From Pleurotus ostreatus/Saccharomyces cerevisiae fusant (Eukaryota; Opisthokonta): a stretch of 64,000 bases of DNA. Positions 44,782-56,200 of the stretch are shown in pieces. A program made the position numbers and the translations under genes. The stretch is taken from assembly GCA_024196135.1 (NCBI GenBank), contig JAMQCK010000029.1, positions 62,001 to 126,000 on the forward strand. The letters run 5' to 3'. Numbering within the stretch: the first letter of the stretch is position 1; each line of letters opens with the position of its first letter. Below the pieces are notes generated by a model. The model searched no databases. It was given only the letters and a program-made list of their open reading frames with translations, and was not told where the DNA came from.

Positions 44782-45668
44782 ATGCTACCCAGGATCCTTT
44801 TGACCCGAGCGACCTGCACCGCACGTCGAATCCCCAAGCAATTGCCAGCTTTTCCACTAGGAGTCCAACGTCTAGTCACATCCCGAGCCATGTCGAGCCG
44901 TAGCCTGACCGACGCGATCAAGGAGGACCACCAGGAGGTGCGTGCCATGAGCTATCATGAGTGGGAAGGCTGCGCTGACCTGCTTCCCGAAGATGTACGA
45001 GTACTACGAGAAGTATACTCAAGCCTCGGGAGATGCCGACGCGCAGGAGCGTTGGGCTCGGCAGCTCATCTGGGAGGTAGCCCGCCATGCCGTTGGGGAG
45101 GTGCGTCGGACGGCTACCTTCCATTCTCTCGAACTCATCCCCTCGTAGGAACTCGTTGTCTACCCATTGATGGAGCAGCATATGGGAGAGAAGGGCCTGA
45201 AGCTGGCTGACCAGGATCGCGCCGACCACCAGGTTCGCTCATACTAACCCCTCTGTTCCACTCTCGACCTGACCGCTGCCCCAGTACGTCAAGGAGAAGC
45301 TCTACCAGATTGAGTCCATGACGCCCGGAAGCGAGGAGTACAGCACCCTCCTCGCCGCCGTTATGAAGCACCTTCACGAGCACAACGACTCGGAGGAGCA
45401 GAAGGACCTACCTGAGCTTGAGCCTCATCTCGGCGCCGAAGGAAGCGCCACGGCCGCGCAGAGCTTCAGCAGGACGAAGAAATTCGTCCCGACACGGTCA
45501 GTGCCGCCACCTTGCTATTCAACTGCTCTTTGACCTTCTCTCAGCGCACACCCATCCGCTCCAAACAAGCCTCCATTCGAGACCGTCGTTGGGCTCATGA
45601 CCGCGCCCATCGACAAGATCAAGGACGTGTTCGCCAAGTTCCCGACCGACGAGATGAAGTCTGAATAA
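44782..45668 (+). CDS. Hemerythrin-like (HHE domain) protein 1, possible mitochondrial leader
   Basis: About 200 residues in five exons, with introns of ~50-60 bp at DHQE|MYEYYEKY, AVGE|ELVVYP, ADHQ|YVKEKL, and before AHPSAPNKPPFE. The N-terminus (MLPRILLTRATCTARRIPKQ...LVTSRAMSS) is Arg/Ser-rich and lacks acids, as mitochondrial leaders do; MSSRSLTDAIKEDHQE is an internal alternative start. The HHE four-helix pattern is visible: ligands D-H in IKEDHQE, H in VARHAVGEEL, E/H in YPLMEQHMG, H in RADHQ, and HLHEHNDSEEQKDLPEL. Members of this family bind a di-iron centre and are linked to oxygen or iron sensing, but function here is unknown. Tandem with HHE 2. Confidence 0.85.
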
Positions 45669-46226
45669 GCTGCTAAACCCATATCTGTATCATAGCCCGC
45701 GCCTGTACCATAGCCTCTCTGTACTACCACTTTGCAATCCGAAGGCTTACACGCAATAACGTCTGGCACATAAATTGCTTCCGCAGAATGAACATGTGCC
45801 ATGTGATTGCAGAAGATTACCTATTCGGGAACAATGGAAACTTGGTCCTGCCCGCCATGGAGCGATGTTATGCAGTTCTGCAGCCGGCCATCTGCAGTGC
45901 TTGTCACGAGTACGGATACCGACGGCATATCCGTTATCGAGGACGGTCATGCGCGCAGAGCCACTCACTAGCTCGCCGATCCGTTCGATTGTAAGCCAAT
46001 CGAACGCTATACAATATTGTTCGCCACCACGTCTACTCGGTCAATCGCGTCGTCGACGTTAACGTTCTTCACCGCGTCATGAAAGGCTCACCCAGGCTGC
46101 TCAGCGCCCACTAGACATCATGATCCTCACCGAGTCGTCACCAGCAGGTCACCGACATTGCGGCCATAGGGTGGGAGGGCATCACTATATAACCGAAGGT
46201 GGCAGCGATAGGAAAAGTTCATTAGC
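45669..46226. other. Intergenic region between HHE genes
   Basis: About 560 bp, with a TATATAA element near 46186 (listed). Open frames in this stretch are antisense shadows. No other gene seen. Confidence 0.5.
46186..46192 (+). promoter_or_regulatory. TATA box of HHE gene 2
   Basis: TATATAA lies about 40 bp upstream of the ATG at 46227. Confidence 0.5.
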
Positions 46227-47207
46227 ATGCTCTCGACTCGCATTCTCTACAAAGCGCCTACCTTCCTCTATCGCCGTCTGCCTCAACAATCAAGCACCTT
46301 CCTACGCCTCGCGTCGACTACTTCCAGCACGATGGCTAGCAACCAGAAGATCAGCGACGCGATCAAGGAGGACCATCGGGATGTATGAGCTGTTCTCTCG
46401 AAGACGAACTCGTACTTACCAATGCTCTCTTTGCGCGACAGATCTTCGCCTACCACGAGGCATACAAGAAGTCCGCGGGCGACTTCGACGCCCAGCAGCG
46501 CTGGTCCCGCCAGTTGATCTGGGAGGTCGCGCGTCACTCTATTGGCGAGGTGCGTTCTATGCTTCAGTTATCTTCCTTGGTTGCTCATTATAGCGCATTC
46601 TCAGGAACTCGTTGTCTACCCCCTCTTCGAGAAGTACATGGGCACGCGCGGCACCCAGCTCGCCGACGAGAACCGCAAGGAGCATAACGTAAGCCTTCTC
46701 CCCATCCCTCTCTCCCCTTCTCATTTTGATTCCCTCTCAATCCTCGTCTAACCCTTCCTATCACACAGGAGGTCAAAGAGAAACTTTACGAACTAGAGAA
46801 GCTTGACCCCGGCTCCACCGAGTTCGACACCCTCCTTGAGTCCACCATGAGCGCGCTGCACAAGCACATCGAGACCGAGGAGCGGGACGAGATGCCGAAG
46901 CTTGAGGCGCTGCTGATGAACGAGGATAGCAAGAGCGCTGCGGGGTCGTTTGCGCGGACAAAGATGATTGCGCCGACGCGGTGAGTGGACTTTTGTCTCT
47001 TTGCGATGGGATGGGAAGGGGAGGCGTGCAGCGAGAGTCATACATTTGGAGATCTGTGCTGACGCAATCGACAGCCCGCATCCATCAGCGCCGGACAAGC
47101 CGCCCTTCGAGACCATCGTGGGTTTGATGAGCGCGCCCATCGACAAGGTGATGGACATATTTGCGAAGTTCCCGAGCGAGGAGGATAAGCAGAAGGCAAA
47201 GTCGTAG
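46227..47207 (+). CDS. Hemerythrin-like (HHE domain) protein 2, possible mitochondrial leader
   Basis: Paralogue of HHE gene 1 with the same five-exon layout. The leader (MLSTRILYKAPTFLYRRLPQ) is again Arg-rich with hydrophobic and Ser/Thr residues. The HHE features are ISDAIKEDHRD, WEVARHSIGEELVVYPLFEKYMG, NRKEHN, and MSALHKHIETEERDEMPKLEAL, all metal-ligand positions kept. The C-terminus IDKVMDIFAKFPSEEDKQK parallels copy 1. Sequence divergence outside the helices shows the duplication is not very recent. Likely a mitochondrial or cytosolic di-iron protein; role unknown. Confidence 0.85.
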
Positions 47208-47483
47208 ACCAGTGGTTAATGCCTGATCACATCTTGTACCAATAGCGCTGTATCAAATTCACCGATTGTCCTTCACCGATTGTCCTTCACGATCTGTATC
47301 CCTCGAAGTCCGCGACACGCCAAGTGGCCATAAAATGCCTCCTTCGGTAGTTGCCGTGGAAGTATTCAAAGTTCGGCCCGGGGCAGGTCCGCACGATCGG
47401 CTGCTGCGCTCCTCCCGCCATCATGCAGTGCCGCCGCCGTATGCGTCTTGCTTGCGCCCATCGTCCATGTTGCAACAACAATC

Positions 47484-49250
47484 ATGAGGCTACTACTTTT
47501 GCTGCTGGCCCTCCCGCTGGTCTCTGCGACGCGAACAGAAGATAACGACCTCTATACCGTCGCGCCCTTTATCTTCAACGAACTCTCCTCCCTCCTCGCC
47601 CAATGGCCCAACACCTGGCACCCCAACGGCCACTCCATCATCCCCGGCGTCATCTCTCCCCACACCACCCTTTACCACGCCCGCAAAGACGACATCACGC
47701 CCACCCCCTCCCCCGAATGGCTCGCCTTCGACGCCGAGATGAGCTACGCGGTCATGGCGAGCAAGATCCCCGGGTCCACCTTCCTGCGCACCTACCGTAC
47801 GACGCGGGACGCGCGAGTGCTGTACTTCAACGGCATGTCTGCGGCGTGGGGGCCGGGGTGGCTGGATACGCAGCATGCGGTGATGGCGGGGAAGGGCCTG
47901 GCGAACGCGACGCAGCCGGCGTGGTGGGATGATTATGGGCGCGCGCAGGGGTTGTGTGAGTGGGGGGCGCCGCGGGGGGTGGAGGGGATTGTCAGGATGA
48001 ATGGGGGCTTGTGAGTGGTCTGATCAGGCGAATGGGCGGAGACTAACGCGATTGCGCAGCGAAGTGATTTGGTGCAATTTCTCCTCGCCGGCGCTTGAAC
48101 TCGTCAGCAATCTCAACATCACGCCCCCAGAAACCCAGCCAGGGAGCCCACCCAACTTCCCCTTCCCACCACCTGGCGGAGACGCCGCCTCACAAGGCAT
48201 CCTTGAGCAAGACAGCCCGCGTTCTATGCCAGAATTCCCAGAGGATCGACCCCCACATCGCGAACCGCCTCACCGAGGCCCACCTGGTCGTTGGTGGCAA
48301 CCCGCTCCTCTCGCTCGCTCCGGTAACTACGAATGGCTCCGCGCCGCCTCTCGGCGCCCCTTCACCCCTCAACCTCACATCACCCTCTTCCCCGCCTCCC
48401 TCGTCACCTTCTATCACCCGCGTCTCACTAGCCTAGCCCCCTCTCGCGTCAATCATACCATGACGGCGCACCGAGCATGGGCCGAGGCCTCGGATGCGGA
48501 CGTTCAGAGCGTGCTGAACGAGCTTGACGAAGTTATGGCGCGGAGTGAGGTGGAGATGCAGGGCAGCCGCGTGGATTGGCAGGGCATTGCACAGGACGTG
48601 GTGTGGGGGTGGGCGGATCGGATCGCGGAGATGGACGCGGTGCTGAGTGGGCGAACGGACAACGCGACGGAGGTCGCTTTGCGGGTCCGCGCGCTCTCGT
48701 ACACGCCAATCAGCCCGTACCTGGAGCCTGGGACGAAGTCGAACGCGTCGGGGCGGGAGCTTTTCGATTATGCAGCACGCGCACGATGCGAGAGCTCAGC
48801 TACGGGGTTCGTGAATGAGGGCATGTTGCTGACGGCGCAGGAGGAGCTTCCTCGCGAGAGCATCGATGTTGTCATGCGCCGGCTTTGCGATGACTTTGGC
48901 GCGCTTTTCGCGGAAAGCTGGGATGTTGTAGCGGCCGCACGAGATGACGCTAATAGCCTGAAGGGCTCTGCAGAGAGGGACGTCGAAGCTTGGCACGCTC
49001 GTGTGCGAGCTTTGGTCAACTGGCTGGATTGGCCGGCTTGGCTACGGTGCGAGGAGGTATGTGGATGGGAGGTGAGTAGCTCTTCGACTCAGTCTTGATA
49101 CTATTCTGACGCTGCCTCAGAGCGTCTGCACCGTACCTGTATGGCCTATTGCATGGGTAGGGTGGGGACGGGGGCAACAGGACGAGGCGAAGTTGCGCGA
49201 GCAGCTTCGACCAAAGTGCATGTCCTTGGGTGATATGGAGTGGATGTAGA
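47484..49250 (+). CDS. Secreted protein of unknown function
   Basis: A clear signal peptide (MRLLLLLLALPLVSA) starts a protein of about 550 residues in three exons. The first junction is phase 2 near 48012-48060 (NGGF-EVIWCNF), the second phase 0 near 49072-49120. The body has Pro-rich stretches around residues 190-250, scattered Cys, and several N-glycosylation sequons (NFS, NAT, NHT). No known domain is recognised. The Pro-rich middle has another plausible reading frame, so an unseen splice or small assembly error there is possible. The end is REQLRPKCMSLGDMEWM. Confidence 0.65.
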
Positions 49251-50549
49251 CGGCGTTGGGTGGGTACAATTAGAGTTATCATCGTTTTTTCTGGTAGACA
49301 TAAAGGGAATAATGAAAATATCTTGCTATTTTCTAATCCTTCTTCAACCGTCCTCCCTAAACTCGAACTCGAACCTCCCTCTGCATCCCGGCCGCCGCCT
49401 CGCCGTCTCCACGCGTCCTGCCCACCCTCCTGGTCCGTGCGTCCTCCCTGTCCTACAAAACCCATCCCTCCGCACCTGCACAACTCATACTTACCTTGAT
49501 GGCATCTGCCCCTTCATGTATCTGGGCAGGTGGTGCGTGGGGGCTCTCCATAGCACGGCGACCCTGTCCTCAGGGAGAACCTGCGCATTGTATGGGCTTC
49601 GGCTCATGCACCGTCCCAATATTTTCCCGTCCCGCTCCGGCCACTCTGGCTGGGCGGGCTCTTTTTTTGCGTTAGGGAGGTGGGGCTGACCCTAACCCTA
49701 GGGAAGGAGGAGAGTGGGGAGGAAGTACAATGGGGTTTCGGGGAGGAGTACTGTATGTAGCGTCTGCCTGCGGCGCTCGTGTAGTCTTGTGCGCAATAGA
49801 AAGATGCAGTCTCCCTTCAGAAGCGATGCAGGTGACAAGGTGGGTAGTGCGAGGCTTGCAGGGCCCAGTGTCAGCTGCAGTGAGCACCAGACGGCTGTTT
49901 GCATTGGTGAGAACTGTCCCTAAAATGCCTCGTCACATTGCATGATTTTCTGCCCGCGATAAAATTTCACAAAGCCCTTGCTTGAGTGTTACACTCTTGA
50001 ACCATACATACAGTCATCATAGTAGGCCCAGCGACAGACAATATGCCCTCATAACTGGCTGACCAGCAAGTTCAACCGTGAGAGTCACGGTCACGTGCGA
50101 CGCGAACTTCGATCTCCGCGGGCGACAAGCGCCGATCATCGTCTTCCGCTCGTCCTGACACCATCTTCCGTGCATTGCGCGCCTAAATGCTACTCCCCAG
50201 CACCTTCGGGACGCCCAGAGGACGGCCGATTATTCAGTGTACGGTCGCGCAGCTTCTCACTAAGGCGTGCACCTGACGCGGTGAGGATTGGCGTGACGTC
50301 AGGACTGGCGTAGGCGGGGGAGGTCGTCTGCGCGCAGAGAACATACCCGAACCGCGGTCCATCGCGCACGGGAGCGCATTACTGTCGCCCTCGTGCGCGG
50401 CTGTCTATAATGAGCGTCATCTGACGTCGCTGGCCTTCAACGCGCGCCCTCTGATTCGTCGATCCGCCTCCGCGTCATGTCCGTCTGCTGTCGCCGGCCT
50501 GGAGTATATAAGTCAGTCTGTTCCACTTCGTTCGCCGTTTTACCTCCCA
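49251..50549. other. Intergenic region upstream of catalase
   Basis: About 1.3 kb. Short frames only, none supported. A single short CCCTAACCCTAGGG stretch near 49690 resembles two telomere-type hexamers, too few to matter. The last 50 bp hold a TATA box. Confidence 0.5.
50505..50512 (+). promoter_or_regulatory. TATA box of the catalase gene
   Basis: GTATATAAG lies 38-45 bp upstream of the catalase ATG at 50550. Confidence 0.55.
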
Positions 50550-53016
50550 ATGTCGTCCGCCATCAAGCAAGCAATCACCAGCATGACGGCGAACGCGAAG
50601 CAGTCTGATCTCGCGCAGAACACCGTCGAGGTGTCCAAGTCGACGAAGCTCACCACCGACCACGGTGTCCCCGTTTCCGACACGGATAACTGGTGCGTCG
50701 CATATCTGACACCTTCTACCGCTTGCTGACTGTACGCAGGCTCAAGGTCACCGACGGCACCCACGCAGGGCCTTCCCTCCTCGAAGACCAGATCGCCCGC
50801 GAGAAGATCCATCGCTTCGACCACGAACGCATTCCCGAGCGCGTCGTACGCACCTTCCTCTTTTGCGTCTTTCCTTCATCTCACACTTCACTAGGTCCAC
50901 GCTCGAGGCGCAGCTGCCCACGGTTATTTCAAGGTCTTTGACGACCGCGCCAAGAAGTACACCTACGCTGGCGTCCTTACCGATCCCTCTCGCACCACGC
51001 CCGTCTTCACGCGCTTCAGTACGGTGCAGGGCTCGCGCGGAAGCGCCGACACCGTTCGCGACGTGCGCGGCTTCGCCACCAAGTTCTACACGGACGAGGG
51101 CAACTGGGATCTCGTCGGCAACAACATCCCCATCTTCTTCATCCAGGATGCGATCAAGTTCCCCGACTTCGTGCACGCTGTCAAGCCCGAGCCTCATAAT
51201 GAGGTACCGCAGGGACAGTCTGCGCACAACAATTTCTGGGACTTTGTTGGTCTGCAGCCCGAGGGTGCGTGTCAATGGCGCATATATCCGGCTTGGATGA
51301 CTGACTATATGCGCAGCTTCGCACATGGTGATGTGGGCTATGAGCGACCGCGGCATCCCTCGCTCGTACCGTATGATGCAGGGCTTCGGTGTTAACACAT
51401 ACACCTTGCTCAACGCCGCGGGCGAGCGCCACTTCGTCAAGTTCCACTGGATCCCGGAGCTCGGCGTTCATTCGTTCGTGTGGGATGAGGCCTTGAAGAT
51501 CGCGGGCCAGGATCCTGGTACGGGCATCTATCCCTCGCGACTGGATTGCGCGCTCACGAGTGGTCAGACTTCCATCGCAAGGACCTTGAAGAGGCCATTA
51601 ACAACGGTGCTCCGGCGAAGTGGACGTTTGCTATCCAGACCATCGCGGAGAAGGACGAGCACAATTTCGAGTTCGACATCCTCGACGCGACGAAGATCTG
51701 GCCCGAGGAGCTTGTTCCGCTTGAGCCGATCGGCGAGATGGTTCTCAACCGCACCGTCGACGAGTACTTCCCAGAGACGGAGCAGGTCGCCTTCTGCACC
51801 AGCCACGTCGTCCCTGGCATCGGCTTTAGTGACGACCCGCTCCTCCAGGGCCGCAACTTCTCCTACTTCGACACTCAGATCACCCGCCTCGGCATCAACT
51901 GGGAGCAGCTTCCCATCAACCGCCCCGTCTGCCCCGTCATGAGCCATAGCCGCGACGGCCAGCACCAGACGCGCATCACGAAGGGGCAGGTCAACTACTG
52001 GCCGAACCGCTTCCAGGCTGGTCCGCCGGTACCCAAGGAGGAGGGCGGCTACGCCGAGTTCGCGCAGCGCATCAGTGGCATCAAGCAGAGGGCGCGCGGC
52101 GCGAAGTTCCAGGAGCACTACAACCAGGCGCAGCTTTTCTACAACTCGCTCACCGACTTCGAGAAGGCACACGTCCTCTCCGCGCTCTCCTTCGAGCTCA
52201 GCCACTGCGACGACCCGCTCGTGTACGAGTCCTACTCGCGCGTGCTGAGCAACATCGACCTCGACCTCGCGAAGAACGTCGCGCAGAACGTCGGCGGGGA
52301 GGTGCCCGACAAGCCCGGGAGGCCGAACAAGGGCCAGAGGAGCGACACGCTCTCGCAGACGTACTACCTCCCGAAGGAGCCGACGATCAAGTCGCGCCGC
52401 ATCGCGATTCTCATCGCCGATGGGTTCAGCGGGAACGAGGTGCAGGCGGTGAAGGCGGCGCTGAAGAGCGCTGGGGCGGTGCCGTTCCTCATCGGCCCGC
52501 GCAGGGGGAAGATCTATCCGGCGGGGACGACGGTCGGCGCGGAGGGTGGGATTATGGCGGACCACCACTTTGAGGGGCAGCGCTCGACGTTGTTCGATGC
52601 GTTGTTCATTCCTTCAGGTCGCGAGGCCGCGGATGCGCTCGTGTCGAACGGTCGCTGCATCCACTGGGTGCGCGAGGCGTTTGGCCATCTGAAGGCCATC
52701 GGCGCGATTGGCGAGGGTGAGTACCTCCATCTATCTCTACCTCTACCACTTTCTGATTTTCCCCTCAGGTGTCGCCGTCCTCCAGCGCGCGCTCGAGTTG
52801 AAGGAGCTCCAGTTCTCCTCCGGCGACAGCACGGACGTCACCAACTCGTACGGCGTGGTCACGACGGGCAAGTACACCGCGTCGTCGCTCATCTCGGATG
52901 CTCTGAAGATCGGCCCGAGCGAGAAGGGCATTGTAGCCAACTTCGCGTACGAGGTCAGCCAGCACCGCAACTGGAAGCGGGAGTTGGACGGGCTCGCGAG
53001 CAAGGTTGCGTTCTAA
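50550..53016 (+). CDS. Large-subunit catalase with C-terminal DJ-1/PfpI-like domain
   Basis: Heme catalase that decomposes hydrogen peroxide. About 730 residues in six exons; introns inferred near 50694-50739, 50846-50895, 51266-51317, 51525-51566 and 52715-52768. Seen: [25 protein letters not shown] with the catalytic His; [19 protein letters not shown]; the Asn and heme-pocket region [26 protein letters not shown] (in part); and the heme-ligand Tyr in [14 protein letters not shown]. The C-terminal domain ([40 protein letters not shown]) identifies the large-subunit, clade 2 type. No leader is evident, so a cytosolic or peroxisomal location is possible. Start at [26 protein letters not shown] box sits about 40 bp upstream. 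Confidence 0.93.
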
Positions 53017-53254
53017 GGAGGTGGTTATAGATTTCGGTTAAGAGAAAACGATACACGTGTATTCTATGTATTAGTAGCTGGCTTATTGTACCTATGTTGT
53101 ATAACGCATTTCTCTTGAGCTCAACACTGTCTGGCCGAGGGAACGAAGAGCTTTGGCTTGAGTGTAACGGCGTGACGGTTCGCGTTCTCATCATTGCTCT
53201 CGACATGATCGATATTAGGCGCCCGGCTTCTCACGCGTCTTGTCCCCGACAGCC

Positions 53255-56200
53255 ATGGCTGTCGCCCCGCAAGACCTTGGCGAGCCCAAACTCACGAATC
53301 CGGGCGACCTTCGGCCCCGCCAATACCAAGAGGAGATCTTCCGCCAGGCGCAGGCGGGGAACAGGATCGCTGCCCTCGACACGGGCTCTGGGAAGACGTA
53401 TATCGGCCTAATGCTCATCAAGTGGATCGCTAGCCAGCCGCAGAACAAGGACAAAATGATCGTCTTTCTGGTCCCCCGCGTCGCGCTGGTCGAGCAGCAG
53501 GGGAACTTCATCGCGGCGAACTCGCCGTTGCGCGTCACCCAGAAGCACGGGCAGAACGCGCTGGACATGGCCGACCGGGAGGGGTGGGCATCCGTGTTTA
53601 CGACGAGCGATGTGCTGGTGATGACTGGTGCGTGTGTGGGCTCACGAGTGGTAGATGCGACGCTGATAGCTGGCGCAGCCCAAATCTACCTCGACCTCCT
53701 CACCCACTCGCACTGGAGCATCGCGCGCACGTCGCTCATCATCTTCGACGAGTGCCACCACGTGCAGAAGAACGATCCGTATAGGCAGATCATGGACGAG
53801 TACCGGCACTGCGCCCCAGGCCTGCGCCCGCGCGTTCTCGGGCTCACGGCGTCGCCGATCTGGGACGCACGAAATCCGGGCAAGGCGCTGGCGGCGCTGG
53901 AGGCGAAGCTCGACGCGCAGGTGGTGGGCGTGCGTCGGCATGCGGGCGAGCTGGACGCGCATACGGCGCGGCCGCGCGAGGTGAGCACGACCTACATTCC
54001 GAGGCGGAGTGAGGGATGCCGACCGAGGTGGTCTTCGCAGGTCATCAAGACGTATGAGGCGCTGGGGCCGGAGGAGGTGGACAAGGGCAGCTTCCCGGGG
54101 ATGGGGAGGTGTATGGAGGTGTTCGGCTCGCTAGACTGGGAGGGCGTGGATGTGATGTGGCGAAAGATGATCGGGCGGTACGACGTGACGTTGACCAGCC
54201 TGGGGCCGTACTGCGCGTCGCTCTACCTCTACCAGGAGCTCAGCGACATTGTCTCCCGGCTACGACCTCAGGCAGAGGCGGCACTCGAAGGTGCAGCCGA
54301 AGATTCAGCAGGCCCTTCAACGACAGGAAAGATCTCGCTGGAACATGCTCACAGTCTGCTCGCCATCGAGGACATCCTCGCTGACTACGAACCCTATTTC
54401 TCCGACCTCCAAGCAAGCGAAACTTTACTCGACGACTGGTTCTCCCCCAAGGTGCACGCACTTGTCGACGTACTTCTCGAACAAGACGCTTCAACGTTCC
54501 GCGGTATCGTCTTCGTCGACCAGCGTCAAGTCGCACTCGGCTTGGCTCTTGTTCTGCCTCGCCTCTCGCGCCTTCAAGGTCTCGTACGCTGCGCATCCTT
54601 CATAGGACAGAATCCGGGAATCGATGGTCCCAAGGCCATTGGTTCGCAGCGTGATGTAGCCGGTCAATTCCGCTCAGGAGAAGTCAACTTGTGTATGTTT
54701 CTAGTGTATCCTTCTACTTACTATCCTAATGTACACGTAGTGATAGCAACGTCCGTCGCTGAGGAAGGTCATGACTTCCAGGTAAGTCTGCGTGAAGGCA
54801 GGCTGTATTCTTCACTGACCCGCACGTTAGGCGTGCGACCTTGTTGTTCGATTCGACCCCCTTCAACACCTCGTAGGTTATCTACAATCCCGAGGAAGAG
54901 CAAGAAATAAATTCTCGATGTTCGTTGTTATGCTTCCTGAAGGCGATGAATCGTCGAAAGCCAAGTACGACTTCTTCCGCAAGTGCGAGCCGCGACTGCG
55001 AGAGGTATACAATACGCGGAGCACTGAGGATGCCACGAACGGCGACGCAGATGACGAGGTGGAGGAGCTCAGCCCTGAGATGCTGGCCGAGCGCGAACGC
55101 TTTGTCGTGCCCTCGACCGGCGCCATTCTGACCTACGACAACGCCATAGGCCTCCTAGGCCATCTGTGCAGCCTCATCCCACACGATCCCTTCTCACCCC
55201 CTCCCGCACCAGTATACACAGGCGACTTCATCTCGACCGTCCAGCTTCCGCGCAGCATCCCACTACCACCATCCGAGCTTGTCTTCCAGGGTGCGACGAA
55301 GACAACGAAGAAGGAAGCCAAGCGCTCTGCGGCATTCCGCGCGGTGCGACACTTGCACGCGAAGGACGTGTTCGACGACTACCTGCTGCCCATGGGCTCG
55401 CGCAAGAAGGCGCGCTGCGATGCGGATGGGCGTATCATCGACATCAGCGACATCCCCGTCATGCTCGACGTGCTTGTCGTGGACCCGTGGACGATTGGGA
55501 GGAGGCTTTGGTTGCACCCCATCATCGTTGACGGTCGCTGCGTCGCTGGTCTCGTCACCGGTTCGGTACTTTCGGACGAGGGTCTGAGCTGGAAGGGATA
55601 CGACATCAAGCTGGGCGAGCCTCGCGAGACGTGCTTCGACGAAGACGAGCGCGATCTGCTCGGCGAGTACACTCGTCTTTGCGTGTGGTACCGCATCACG
55701 GCGCGACCACTTCCGAGCCAGCATATGTCGCTCTTCATCGTCCCTTTGACGCCTGATATACGTCCGGACATCGCTGCCGTTCGACGCTTGCTGCGACAAC
55801 CATACGGGTCATCGGACTGGTCAGCGGTCAACGTCGATAACGTCGTGGCGGTCATGAACGAGAACGAGCACGCCAGGTTGCGGCGGCTGTGTGGGGTGCG
55901 GGATGACCTGACGATTATGTCACCGCTGCCGCCTGGGTCGCGGGAACACGCAAGGCTACGCTCGCGGATAGACTGCATGAAGCCGACATACCGCGACTAC
56001 TTCGTTGACAGATGGTCGAGGAAGAAGTGGGAGGCGCGAGTGCCCTGCGATGGACCCCTGATACAAACAACCTTGATGCCCCGTTCCTCGAGCAGATACT
56101 ACCACATAGGCAGTACGGAATCGATGCGCGCACTCGAAGTTCCAGACGGAGCGTTGCTACCGCAAGGTCGTACGAAATGGATCCACCTATCCGAAGACAT

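Noticed and set aside
49690..49703. Telomere-like CCCTAACCCTAGGG.
   Set aside because: Only about two hexamers; no sign of a subtelomeric array.
51564..52568. A long minus-strand frame inside catalase.
   Set aside because: It is antisense to the conserved catalase coding sequence; high GC keeps opposite-strand frames open.
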